A DNA stretch of 64,000 nucleotides from Riptortus pedestris (Eukaryota > Arthropoda > Insecta > Hemiptera > Alydidae), in assembly GCA_019009955.1 (NCBI GenBank), contig CM032233.1, positions 11,593,501-11,657,500 on the forward strand, in the 5' to 3' direction. Numbering within the stretch: the first letter of the stretch is position 1; each line of letters begins with the position of its first letter. Of the stretch, positions 1 through 12,100 are shown piece after piece. The position numbers and the translations under genes are program-made. The notes under the pieces are model-generated. The model was not told the DNA's origin and made no database searches. It saw nothing but the letters and a program-made list of their open reading frames with translations.

Positions 1-3000
1 GTGCATGAGTATTTCAAGAAACTAGCTAATTTTCATGATTAACCATATTAATGCAAGAATTTTCAATAAGTTATATTTTCAAAAACTAGTGGTACAATGA
101 TTAATTCAAAATATTCTGTTGTATATTTTTTAAGGTAATTTTCTGAATTAAACTGGAACCTCTGTATCTTAATCCTGGTTATTTGGCTATCTTTTGACTC
201 ACTGTGCAGCTTGACTAATATTTTATGTGTAAGGAATCCCTCCCTTTATAGATGTTTCTAGGACAGGCGACCCCTGCCAGGCTTAACCTCCAGATATCAA
301 GACCTGCCTCATCTGGTTCTTCAATGATCACATGTGATACTTGTTACCAGCTCTTTCATCTTTAATACCCAATTCACTAGCTTCCAGGCATAGGACCACC
401 TGTTTGGGACAGTTCGTTCCCGTTCACTAGAAGGAATAACTCTCTCTAGATGCAAATAGTATCCTTAAATAATCATAAAAGGCTGTCAAAGATATAGTTG
501 TCAATATAATAAGGTTATCCCAAAATGGTTCTGAACAATAATTTTTAATATTTATAGAACAGATTTGCTTTTTAAAATGTTGGGATTCCAACAAAAAATA
601 AAAATTTGAAGCAGCTCCAAATAAATTAAAATTTGATTCTCATACATAAAACTTTGTTGAACCCCCCCCCCCTGTTCTCTATTCTATCTACCTTCAAATG
701 AGCCCAATACATTAAAGTTCATCGAATCGAGGATGACTCAAAACTTGGAAGTATATATGCAGGATTCTTGGGTAGTAGTTTTTGAAAAACATATCAAAGA
801 AATTTAAATCTTACGATCACTTTTTAATAGTGTTAAGTATAAATTTGAATTTTACATTTATAGAACTTTAAGAAGACGGTGAACCATTTTGACCCAAAGA
901 GTCTGAATCTAAACATATTCCAACTGACCAGCAACACGACTAGACTTTTGCAAACTAATGCGTATAATGAAACTCAACATCAACATAAAATGACTCCCAA
1001 TCGTTGTAATAATTAAACATCAGCAAAATATGGCCCTTCCAAAGAAATGCACTGAGATGCATTAAGCCTCAAATATCAGGACAAAGAAAGAGATAATGCA
1101 TATAAAATGGCCTCATAAAGTTAGTTCCCGAGTTTGAAAAATAGGACATATTACAAATTACTTAATAATTTGAAGCTACATTTGCCGCACAGTTAGCTGT
1201 GTACTATACTGTTGCCATTGTATTACTGGATTTGGAAAAAAAGACACACCAGAGAAAGTGAATTTTTAATGGAAAGTACGTTTACAAGAGTGAAAGTAAG
1301 TACTGAACTTTGAAGTTTGATTTTTGTTTATTTATTTCTAAATACTAGTCACTATTTCGATAAAAGGATTTAACTTTCAATTTTTAAAATAAATAAATTT
1401 CAATTAAAAAAAAAGTGTATTTTATATTATGGCACTTAGTTGATAGAAATTGTCAAGCTTATGTAAATTTCTAAATAGTGAGCTATTTTTTTTAGTTTTT
1501 GTAAAAACTTTAATAAATTTACTTACTAATACTAAAATAGAATGTATTTTGAACCTGAAAATAAATACAGTATTCACATACCAGTAAAAATGCCTTTTCA
1601 GAGGAAATTTATTACACTGAGCTTAAATAATTTCTGATTTACTAGTAAGAAATAAAAGGGGAAAAATAACTATATGGAACATAATAGTTATGTTTCAAAC
1701 AGCATAAATTACCAAAGAGTTGCAAATAAGTTCAAAGAAAATTAGCCAGGTACTTTTTCTATGAAGAATAAAGCTGTTTATTCATTAATTTGAAAATAAC
1801 GTAGTATAGAAAGCAAGAAGTCTCTTTTACCTTCCTTTCTTGCTCAACAACTAAAATCATGTCTGATTTACTTTATTAGTGCCAATATAAAGTTTGTGTA
1901 ATTATTGAAAAATGACCCCCCTCCCCATAAGACAGCTGAATATCAGCCCTTGACCTATATGAATATCGTTTGAATAATAGAGACAATTTCAAAGGTTTTT
2001 AAAACATACTCAAGCATTTTCATTTATACATTTTTTTTCTAATGAGAAGTACACAAGAGGTGAAAACTTTCTTGTTCCATAAGACAATCTTTCTAGAATG
2101 TTTTATACTCAGTTAGTGGAACATAAAACTTTTGATGGCTTTTCTCAGTATGTTATTAATACATATTCTTTGCTTTCTTTTTTTTATAGTACTTTAAAAA
2201 TAGAATATTCTTTCTTTATTTCCCATCATACTTTATGAAATAATAAATCTTGACCATACTAAGCTTTGCTGTAACTCAGATATATATTGATAAAGATGTA
2301 ATGATAATGCATAGTAAAAAAACCCAAGCAGTCTTTAGCAGATACCAATAAATATTGAAAACCCAGATTTAAGTCCATCCCACCAACTAACCAAAACAGA
2401 AACACTCGAAAAATAAAGAATACAAAATTAATTAATATTTTTAACAAATTGATGGAGATACTTCAGCATAGTTAAATTTGCCATGATTAATCTAAATATA
2501 TTTCAATGAAATAAAAACCTAAGTTCTTAAATATCAATTTTTATCATATAGATTTTAGATTTCAGAGGTGTTTTCATTATTACATGCTACTGAAGAATCA
2601 TACACATATTTAAATAGCAAATCATCAATAAGATCACAGATATCAAAATGATTCTATTCTCAGTCATAGGTTACATCATTTTTCTGTTCTTTTCTATGGT
2701 ACCTAAATATAAAATTAATTCTCTTTGAATAACATTCACGTGAAGTACATATCACACACAGTCAATAAAAATAATTTTATTATTTCAATAAAAACATCTC
2801 AACAAAGCATTAACAAGAAAAAATACAATAAATTCTTAGTTGTTTTTTTCACATCTTTATGGGGAAATTTTCAATTCATTTCTGGGTTAATTATCCTAAA
2901 GATGTTACAGCATTCGTCATTTTCATCAGGCCATTCAGTGTTAACATTTATTATTATTTATGATTTACTACTATATTCTACAAACTAATCTAAACAGTGA

Positions 3001-4531
3001 ATACTGTGACATAAAATGGCTTATGGCAAAGCAAACTGCCATCATTTTAAAATATACAGTAAGGAAAGAAACCAGTCTTTGATAAAGCAGAAGGGTGGAA
3101 TGGTCCTGACCTATTACATACACCTACTAATGGCAACTAAAAAAAAAGTACTTTGGATCATTTATTTACCCATTTAACAGGTACAATTTTCTTCTATAAT
3201 ATGACATCATATTGAAATAAATAAATAATTACAAGAACATAAAACTAATAAATCACAATAAGTTTTAATCGCCTATAGGAAAATAAAATACTAACAGCCA
3301 ATGCCTGATATACTGCAACAATTAAGCATTTAGTATAAACAACAAGTCATCAAATAATAAATAAACCCACTAATTAATATAAGTAACTAAATTTGTAAAT
3401 ATAGCTTTTTGACAAAATATTGAAACATGCCGAATATTGAATTATAAAAGACGTAAATATAACATAAAATTCTTGAAAAACTAAACTGAATATGAAATAA
3501 AAAAATATTTTAAAGAAGAAATCTGGCAACAGATGTTTAATCATAGTACTTTACTAAAACACAGGTTTAAAATTCTGTAGTTAATAAAGAATAAATATTT
3601 GGTAGAATCAAAACTTAAAGATATGCAGATTACTGATGTCATCAAAGTTATTTTTTAAGTACATTTTAAAAATTAGAGAACTGGCCTTACAGGATACCAA
3701 ACCCTATACTTACATTTTTAGAAGGACTAGAAAAGCTTAAGTCATATCACACACCTAAGTGATGATAAGCAATAAGCAATTAAAGGATAATTATTGCTCT
3801 CTCCCGCACTCTCATTGTGAAGCAAACTTTATTTTTATAATTACAGAATTTTTAGTACCTAAATACCTTTGGAAAATTTTAAATATTACTAATACTTCAT
3901 TACTTAATATTTATTAAAAGTCTGTGCATCCACGTCAATATTCTCAAATACTCAAAAATCTAAACACGCAAAACCTAGGTAAGTGGACAGTCAAACTAAT
4001 TTTGTCATCTAATCATTCTATTTACCGTAGAAATTAGCCTATTAAGATATATTTTAATTTATCTATGACTAGAATTGAAAAATAGAATTAATCTACCGGA
4101 GAGAAATTAAGTTTCCATTGATCCTACTGAGACTCAGAACCTGTCATTATTGGCCTACTTATTTCAAAGATATAATAGTCTATCCCGGATGGGGGGGGGG
4201 ACTAGCACATTCCCACATGCTCGATGACCCAAGGTGGCATCATCCCTCTCTATAAAGAAATTGTGATATTTCAGCTACCTATTGAATTTGTAGTGATCTA
4301 ATAGCTTAAAGTAAATATCACATAAGTAGTAGATTAAATTGATCACAAGATTGGTTATATACTTTTTTCTTTCCCATTCAATGTAAGTGATATTTACAAT
4401 TTTATATTTCATCCCTTATTGAAACCCCTCTCCTCCTCGTACAATTTCAGCCATTAACAAACATGGCCTTTAGTTTAACAAGAAATGTTCCTCTATCAAG
4501 CTAGAAAACAATCAAACAAAATTTTGTATTG

Positions 4532-4533
<2 letters not shown>
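1..4533. other. AT-rich intergenic DNA without a recognisable gene
   Basis: No open reading frame here has coding character; the longest are low-complexity, AT-driven and lack family motifs. A somewhat more GC-rich patch at about 237-440 and homopolymer runs (C-run near 661-672, G-run near 4191-4200) are the only local departures in composition. I see no RNA gene, clear terminal repeats or tandem array. The region is best read as the gene-poor flank downstream of the minus-strand armadillo gene. Confidence 0.6.
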
Positions 4534-4589
<56 letters not shown>

Positions 4590-4690
4590 AAATTTCGATG
4601 GATTTCATTTTTGTAATATACTTGGTAGGATCAATGGAGATTTGAAGAAATGTTTAAAAATTATGAGGAAAATCTGGTAAAACTATAGTA
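4534..4690 (-). repeat. (TA)n tract plus decayed family H fragment
   Basis: A TA dinucleotide tract (about 4534-4585) is followed by a degenerate version of the family H 5' module in reverse orientation. The recognisable words are 'ggtaggatcaatgga' and 'gatttgaagaaat', which match the intact copies at 53271-54043 and 61414-62291. Both termini are gone, so this is an old truncated copy. Confidence 0.6.
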
Positions 4691-6496
4691 CCAGACACAA
4701 CTCGGGATGAATTTCAAGAATAGATAATACAGGGTGTGACTATAATGTAATATAATGTTCTGAAACAATCTTAGCACCTTAAGTTTTACAATTGAAAATG
4801 TTTATTTTCATTAAATCACCCACCAATATAAGATTATATTTTCACACACAGAAGATAATTAGACTAAGTATATTTATTCATGCATAGAAACTGGGGACTG
4901 TTAGAAAAACTAGATGTGAATTTCTATGAGCACCTCCTTTTCCTTTTCTTTTTCAGTGCAGAAATGACTTATATCTGGACAACGAAAAGTATGCTCGATT
5001 TTTCTCTCTCGCAATAAATGATTTTCCAATAGAAAAGTAACAATGGCATGATTAATTTGAAAAATGAATTAACCTCATCGTTGCAAAGTACGTGAGGGTG
5101 AGACGACTTTTACTCCTAACTACCCTTCCAAGCGAAACACTTTCACCCCCTCGCCCTTCTCCTAACTATAAACCTCTTAGAGTTTAGTCCTTTATTCCAA
5201 GTAAACTCAGCGTTGAACAAGTTTATTATTAAACTCTTCTTTATGAAGTTTGCGATCCACCTTTGCAAGAGTTTAATTGTTCATTGGCTTCAACATCATT
5301 CGGGCAGGCTATTCCATAACTATTTACGATTCTGTGGTTAGATGGCAATGTTGTGGGTATCAAAAAATGTCATTCGAGATGACAAATTATAAATAACATT
5401 TTGTTTTAGATTCAACACACAAAACAGTATCAGTATTAGAACATGGCACTACATCACTGTTGCTAAGACAGAACTAAAATGAGCTATGTAAAACGGTTTG
5501 TAGAGTAGTCTAGGTATGATATCAGTCATCCTGAATATTCTCAGCTCTTGCATTCGTCTAATAAGCCCTCTCTGAGAATACTCTAGAGCATTCCCAGCAG
5601 CAAACAGGCCACACCCTGAGTTTCACAATGAAATAGTTAAAGAATTCACACTAATCTCTGAACTTGGATTATAAAAATGACTGTGGTCTATATGTGTTTT
5701 AAATGAACACATTAAATCTACTAGAATTATCAATAATTGAAATATCTTGATATAACAATCATTTTGAAGTCATCTTTAATAACTTAGCCTAAAGAGATAG
5801 ACAAAAAGATTAGCTCTATATGGTTCTTTCTTATCATTATCATTATTCTCTGATATCTAGGCTTATCATTAAAGTAGAGAAAAATTTAATTTTTTCAAAG
5901 AAAACTGTAAGTATGAGGGTTCGTCCTGAACAGTTTAACACATTAACACTGGCTAACCATTTCATTAAGTAGATTCCTTATATCAATCACTCTGATTGGT
6001 AAACGACTATTAATAGATCAACAACTTAAATATGTTTGCTAAACCTTTGAGAGTTTTGAATGTCTGAGAGGGGGTCTTTTGAAAATTATTTTGTATTTAA
6101 TGGAATCCCTGTAAATTTAGGACTTTAACAATATCTCACAAAAATTATCCGATTTTATTAGAAGTGATAAATAATATTGGCCCTAAATAATTGGGTACAT
6201 AATACATTTAAAATATGAACTCTGTATATCTGAGTATGGAACTTGACCAATAATTCAGGAAAATTATTTTTTCCAGTAGTAAAAATGGCAGCTGTTTTTG
6301 ATTAGCTGGGACCGTCATAAATAATTTCATCATTTCTAAAAAGAAGTTTACTGCAATCCATGTGATTGATAAATCTATATTGTCAAATTATTTTTGGAGC
6401 ATTTAAAAATCTTGGTGTTCAAAATCATTGCTGGCTCAGGAAACAGCAACTGCATTAGTAAGAAAATACAAATAAAAAGGAATGTAAGAATAACGA

Positions 6497-6558
<62 letters not shown>

Positions 6559-9217
6559 GGATAGGAGTAAGCAGATGACACCAATAACCTGTGAAAAAGA
6601 GAGACAGAAAATCAGTACACAAACAGCTTACTACCTATATACACAGACACACATCTCTCAAATGTATCGTACACAGAGGAAACATACTTGAGGACTGTAA
6701 TATATTATCAAGCTAGCCTTTTATAAAAATACAATAATAGCTTTTTAGATCTATATAACTGGAGATCTAACCTTTAATTATGACTAGATTATTCTGGGGG
6801 AAAATACAAAACCATCTACTCATAAAAAAAGAAGAAAAAAAAAGACTACAACAGTGCTCATTTGTATTTGTATACAACAGTGCATATTTCATGTCAATCT
6901 ATGTCTGAGAATATTTTTTATCTAGTCTATCTGAGTTTAATGACGCACATACAGGAATCAAAGTATACATCTACAATTACTGAAGTGTGGGAATGATAAG
7001 GAGTCAAAGAACTCAGGCACCAAAAATTGGATATTTCAAGCCTAGTGTAAGTGCATATATTTTTAAATTTAGCAAACATTTTTATTAAAGAGCTGAAGTA
7101 GACACCCAAATAAATGTTGTAGGGTCATGTGGAACAATTATATCTGACCAGTGACATTACTGTTTCACGCAAAGGAATCGCCTGAGACAAAATAATGCCC
7201 CCCTGGTGAACTTATAACCAAATTTCCAATTTCAAGAATGGAAATGAAGGAGAGGAATTATTTTAATAAGCGTGAATATGGGTCTTGCATTAAGTAAGCC
7301 TTCTTATTCTAAATTAGTTAGTAGTTTTATGCCAGTGTACTTCTGTCAGTTTTAAATTAATAGGAAGGTTTGAACCATTTAATACAACTCGAATAACATT
7401 AACTTACTCCCTACATAACACATTATTGGGTATGTTGAGTACAAACACCACAAGCAGATAACATCAAATGAGTATTGTACAGAGTGCAGACTAGGCTGTA
7501 GCCCAGTGAAGTGGGTTTTATGACTTAGTTTATATAGTTTTGCGCAGTCTGAAACTGGTTTCCAGTGAGTGCAGACCATCTTTGGACCAGTCATTTATTT
7601 CAAACCACAATTGGGTTTGGAATTGGACCCCCCCCCCTAACTTAAGTACTCAATTCACTAACTTTTAGCTTTCAATGTTGCATTACTGCATACAAAATTT
7701 ACTATAAAGTATTAGGGTATGGAAAAATTTATGCTAGTTTGTTTCGTCCATTCACATTACTTTACACAAAGCTAACCCTTATTTTCAAAATTATTTCTAC
7801 AGAATTTCTGTACTTTTCTTCCATTCTGATTTATCTTAAATATCTTTTATATGATTTAACAATAATGTTGTCAGGAACTAAATGAGATATAAGGAATACA
7901 ACATATAAATAAACTGGGCCCTGCCTATTTGAACAATATCATATTGGCATAAAATACTTTTTACAACATTAGATTGAAACTATTAAGTTTTATTTTGGAA
8001 ATCTTCGGCTCAACCACTCCATGAAGGGCTAGGACTTGCCATATGGCTCTGGTTGGAGAAAGTGCAAAGGAAACTGTTTTCAAATAATTAATAAATAGTA
8101 AAAAGTTATTTTTATTTTAATGCCCAGAATAATGATTAATTTATTGATAAATCAATTGAATAATGACATATTATTCATTATTCAAATAAAAATTAACTCT
8201 TCAATAACTATTATTTTTGAATAGAAACAAATTTATTCAATAAAATATGTTTACTGATTAAAAACAAATTTATTACACAATAATGTTTTAAAATAATAAA
8301 ATTGATAAATTCAATAATTTATTTTGTCTGGATTTTGACTTATTATCTTCAATCATTCATTGGGTGACAACTCCCCATTGATCAGCTTGCCCTACGATCT
8401 CAAGTGCCCCCTGCCCCCCCTCCCACGTTTACTAGCTACTCTTTTAGACTTTTCATTATCTTTTCTGCTTATATCTCTTGTGAATGGGTGAATATATTTT
8501 TGAGGTACAAACTATTTTTTCGCACCAAAATGGTGTGAAATTTCATCAAAAAAGGTTATTTCTTGGCTCCATGGTTATTGGTCAAAGTGAGGTTTTGCTC
8601 AGGCAATGTAGGATTTCATAAATGACTGTTGGTCACACTCAGCTGGCAATCCTTAGAAATTCCCATAAGTATAAATAGCATCATTAATCTACCATCATAA
8701 TATCATTTTTACAATGGAACTAAATCTAAAAAATGCTTTTTTGAGTGAGGTTTCCAAAAATTTGGACTTAAACACTATCTAGAATACATAAGGAATACAA
8801 TAGAAAAAAAGCTTTGAGATAACTACATTTGAGATAGATTCTATTCCTGAGGCAGATCAGAAACAATTTTGAGAACTTTCTATTACCTCTAATTGTGACA
8901 AAAAATCTACGATGGCTTGTGAATAAACAAGAATGTTGAAATTAAAACGATAAATACATCAAAACACTTTTATATTGTAATTCACTAATGACATCGCTGG
9001 ACAACAGTGAATGATCCGAGGTGGAGTTAAGGACAAAGTATTAAATCCTATCCTCCTCTTGAGTGAACACAATCAAATATATCACTGAACTTGATTATCA
9101 GCTTTAAAAAATATTAATAGTATAATATCGCAAAGATAGTAATGGGTCAATTTCATAAACACCATTATTCTGCAATTCATTTTATTAAAACTCAATGTTT
9201 TTTTTTTCCAATTTAAC
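4691..9217. other. AT-rich intergenic DNA; nothing supported
   Basis: There is a long (TA)n tract at about 6499-6554; ORFs reading through it are repeat artefacts. Near 8017-8060 lies a short stretch around 'ccatgaagggctagg' that resembles 42038-42065, so it is probably a fragment of an undetermined old repeat. I see no gene, RNA gene or intact mobile element otherwise. Confidence 0.55.
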
Positions 9218-9300
9218 GCCTTTTCAGGAGTACATGAAACTAAGCACTAAGGATGTGAGCATGTTATTAGTGTTTAGATTCATGTACTCCTGAAGAGGCA
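9218..9300 (+). ncRNA. Precursor-miRNA-like hairpin (candidate)
   Basis: Bases 9218-9250 pair with 9267-9299 around a 16-nt loop. Over 33 base pairs I count one mismatch (A-A at pair 22) and two G-U wobbles. Stem length, loop size and near-perfect pairing fit an animal pre-miRNA; the reverse strand folds too. A fold-back miniature transposon is the main alternative, but no target-site duplication is obvious. The hairpin is seen directly; expression and Drosha/Dicer processing are inference. Confidence 0.4.
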
Positions 9301-10310
9301 CTATGAATTCTGACCCATTCCTTTTAGATATATCAGTTTTATTTTTTGATGAAACATTAGCATATCAAATTAATTAGTATTAAGTGTAAAACAAAGAGAT
9401 CCTATTTTGAAAAATAACTTAGGCCTAACAATATTTTTGATATAGTTACACTATGATTCAGAAAAGATGTCAAATTATGCCATAAGCAAAATGTGACATT
9501 TTTCCAGATAGTTCGTTAGAAAAAATATTATGAGACCATGGTATACTGTTGGAAGATTATTTTGAATATTTTATTATGAATATAGCTGATTAACCCTCCA
9601 AATACCAAGGTCTTCAGAAAACGTTTTAAAAATTGGGAGTACTACTGAGGCACAATGGTAATAATCAACATTTATCTCTCAATTCGTTTAGTTAGGAGTA
9701 TAATTTTAGAAACCAAAGACCAAATACCTCAAAGGTTTTTTATTTTAAGAGAAAAAAATTAAAACTGTTATGTTTTTAATTGTTAACAAAATTTACTTTA
9801 ACATTGTCTCTGTTAACCCTTTGTTAAAAAATTTACATCTTAAGTTTATCTCATGGAAGGAATAATTAAGAACTTTCTAGAACTCCGATTTATAGCTTTA
9901 AGGTCTTCTTAGATCTAATTTTCCAAAACAGATCACCAGCTTCAACTGGAAAAGAGGAAGTGCTCTGACTGCTACAGGAGTATTCCAGCACAGGAGGCCA
10001 CCTCACTCCTACAGAAGCCCACTTGCTGCAAAGGGCTAAAGTCACTAACTATTAGACCAATATTGTCTAAACCTTCTTTTCTAATACTGTAGATGGTAAT
10101 AACAAATTTTAGTTGTGCATTTTCAACTTTAACTTTAGCTCTACTGTTTTACGAAGGATATAATAACATGATCTGTTTTCTGAGCACAATGAATGTTCCA
10201 ATCAACCAAGTGGACAAAAAAAAAGTGGAGCCAAACAAAGGTACCAAACTAAACCAACAAAAAAAGGGACTAAAAGCTGATGTGACAAACGTTTTCTAGA
10301 AAGAGGCTGT
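9301..10310. other. AT-rich intergenic DNA; no gene seen
   Basis: Mostly AT-rich sequence without coding character. The patch at about 9930-10040 is richer in GC and may be decayed repeat debris, but I cannot assign it. The short ORF at 10093-10299 has no recognisable motif. Confidence 0.5.
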
Positions 10311-10763
10311 TGTTACGGCCCATTTTTATCGTCGCCGAAGACGGGTGATGTAGACGGAGGACAGAGAGGAGTGTCCTGCTCGGGGCTGGCTGTGCGAGTG
10401 ACGAGAACAAGAAGCGATCGCCGGGGACATTGTGAGCAGGAGACAGAAGCGTCCACTTCCAGCTCGAGTGAGGGTTTGGCTCCCGACAAACGCTTTGACG
10501 AATCAGAGTTTAATTCAGTCGGAAGACAAGCAGTTATTTCATCGTACGAAAGGTACCAAGGTATAGTTATTGTGTGTACACAATCAATTAAAAGAAAAGG
10601 CCTATTAATTTGTATTTAAAAGTCCCCATGGGAAGTATTGTTCAATCATTTATTTATTTAGTATTTTCATTTTACTGTTCAAGTGATAATTGTAGTTGAT
10701 TTATTGTAAATAAACTGATTTATTTTAAAACACTGGTTGCGTTGTTACCTTTGATAACAAACA
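10311..10763 (+). mobile_element. Solo LTR (Ty3/Gypsy-like) with primer-binding-site remnant
   Basis: The block begins TGTTACGGCC (a start 3 bases earlier is also possible) and ends near GATAACA/AACA, in the TG...CA style of long terminal repeats. Its 5' half is strikingly GC-rich for this window, and it has an AATAAA polyadenylation signal near 10709 followed by a GT-rich stretch. Immediately after it lies TGGCGCCC (10767-10774), the kind of sequence used as a tRNA primer-binding site. No gag or pol follows and no second LTR is seen, so it is a solo or truncated LTR. The ORF at 10371-10619 lies inside the LTR and is not treated as a gene. Confidence 0.5.
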
Positions 10764-10774
10764 ATGTGGCGCCC

Positions 10775-11286
10775 TTAATATATTTATTTCTGCCTATTGA
10801 TATGAGGATAGTTAAATTTAACTAATAAACCCACACCCTTCTCCACTGAGCAGGGCTGTATTGTTACCCAGTCTGTGGGGTAACACTGGTTCAAACAAGC
10901 ACACTGGAAATACCATGGGAGTTCTCCAGGAACCCATGTCATGATTGCTATTTTCAATTGAAATTTCAAATAATCTAAAGTTTCCAGAAAAAGAACAGAT
11001 AATTTGAGACTAAGTAAATAAAAATAAATAGATACAAATTTTACTAAATATAAAGGACCAGTTTTTAAATTATTTGTATTTGAAGGGTTAATAGCATAAT
11101 AGTTGGTATATATATAAAATTTGCCAAGATACTGAAGTTAACTGAGGACAACTTTTAAATACTTCAACATATAAAAAGTAAAACGAGAAATAAATAACTA
11201 GAGTAAGAATATAGAAATAGACATCCTTAAAGATCTATGTTACTTGTTAACACGATTATTAAGAAAAAGTTAAAAATCGAATTGTT
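10775..11286. other. Unassigned AT-rich stretch after the LTR
   Basis: No retroelement coding sequence follows the primer-binding-site-like motif. A short GC-richer stretch around 10825-10950 is unassigned. Nothing else is supported. Confidence 0.45.
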
Positions 11287-11380
11287 TCTTTGAGGGAAAA
11301 CGTTTTTCAGGCCTGCTGGGACTTCAATCCATACAGCCAAGGTATATAGGCCAGTACTTTGCCTACTAGAGAACTCTCCG
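11287..11380 (-). repeat. Possible tRNA-derived SINE head (reverse strand)
   Basis: On the reverse strand a degenerate A-box-like word (GGCAAAGTACTGG) is followed by a B-box-like word (GGATTGAAGTCC), with spacing near that of a tRNA. It directly precedes a LINE remnant in the same orientation. Boxes are imperfect and no cloverleaf was verified, so this is tentative. Confidence 0.3.
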
Positions 11381-11426
11381 AATACGATGACCCACATCAA
11401 ATCGTTTGAAGAGAGACTGTTAAGGC

Positions 11427-11814
11427 TTAAAGTACAACATGATGCTACAGTCCTTGAAGGACCTGGGCCTCTGCCTCCTCCATTTTTACCTTTCCTCATT
11501 CTTCCCAGCCAGACTTCTCCAATTATGGATTCCCAACCTCTTCAAGTCCTCCAGCTCATTAAGCTACCATTATCTAGGCCTACCTCTTTACCTACTTCCT
11601 CCTTGTCTACGATATAGCACCTACCGATGGCTTCCATTCTTTTAACATGTCCCAGCCACCACAGCCCATACAATTCCTTTAATTTGGCATTGCATCTGTG
11701 CTACTCCTAACAGTTTCTTTGCAGATTACTTAATACACAGACCATCAATGCCCTCCTGTTTTATTTTGCGAGATTCTATATTTCACTACCATACAAGACC
11801 ACGGTTCAAATCAC

Positions 11815-11815
<1 letters not shown>
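11427..11815 (-). pseudogene. LINE reverse-transcriptase C-terminal remnant
   Basis: Read on the reverse strand, fragments in shifting frames give VVLYGSEI near 11780-11805, WLGHVKRMEAIGR near 11620-11660, and a GRMRKGKNGGGRG-type basic tail near 11460-11500. These match the familiar order at the end of non-LTR retrotransposon ORF2 proteins (LLYGSETW, then WLGHVxRM, then a basic GRPxxRW-like tail). Stop codons and frameshifts show it is dead. The clade (RTE, CR1 or similar) cannot be fixed from so short a piece. Confidence 0.65.

Positions 11816-11898
<83 letters not shown>
11812..11898. repeat. Compound (CT)n-(TA)n microsatellite
   Basis: About 30 bases of CT repeats run directly into a TA repeat. 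It lies at the upstream end of the LINE remnant. Confidence 0.95.
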
Positions 11899-11900
<2 letters not shown>

Positions 11901-11979
11901 TGAGTTTTGCTTTCTGAGAAAAGTAAACTGATATTAACTGTACTTCTTCAAACGATGAATGGGAGGGGTTGTACTAGCT

Positions 11980-12100
11980 GGTACCCGAGTCTGTAGCTTA
12001 GTTGGTAAAGAACAGGTCTAAACACACAAAATACCTTGATTTGAGTTCCAGCATGTTTGAAAAACTTTTTCTCAAAATAATAAAATTATTAGCTATTTAC
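11980..12100 (+). repeat. tRNA-derived SINE head
   Basis: TAGCTTAGTTGGTA at 11994-12007 is an excellent RNA polymerase III A box, and GATTTGAGTTCCAGC at 12038-12052 is a slightly degenerate B box. The intervening arms do not make a clean cloverleaf, so I call a tRNA-derived SINE or tRNA pseudogene rather than a working tRNA. The tail downstream is AT-rich and its end is not visible. Confidence 0.5.

Noticed and set aside
4732..5618. Possible mariner-like element between CAGGGTGTGAC and an inverted CCACACCCTG
   Set aside because: Only about 11 bases match, and the right end lacks a TA target; chance is likely.
6375..6691. ORFs containing long YIYIYI runs on both strands
   Set aside because: They are translations of a (TA)n microsatellite.
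10371..10619. 82-residue ORF with serine-rich composition
   Set aside because: It lies entirely inside the putative LTR; a non-ATG start would be needed and no domain is visible.
11994..12052. Functional tRNA gene
   Set aside because: The A box is excellent but the arms do not form a convincing cloverleaf, so it is called a SINE head.
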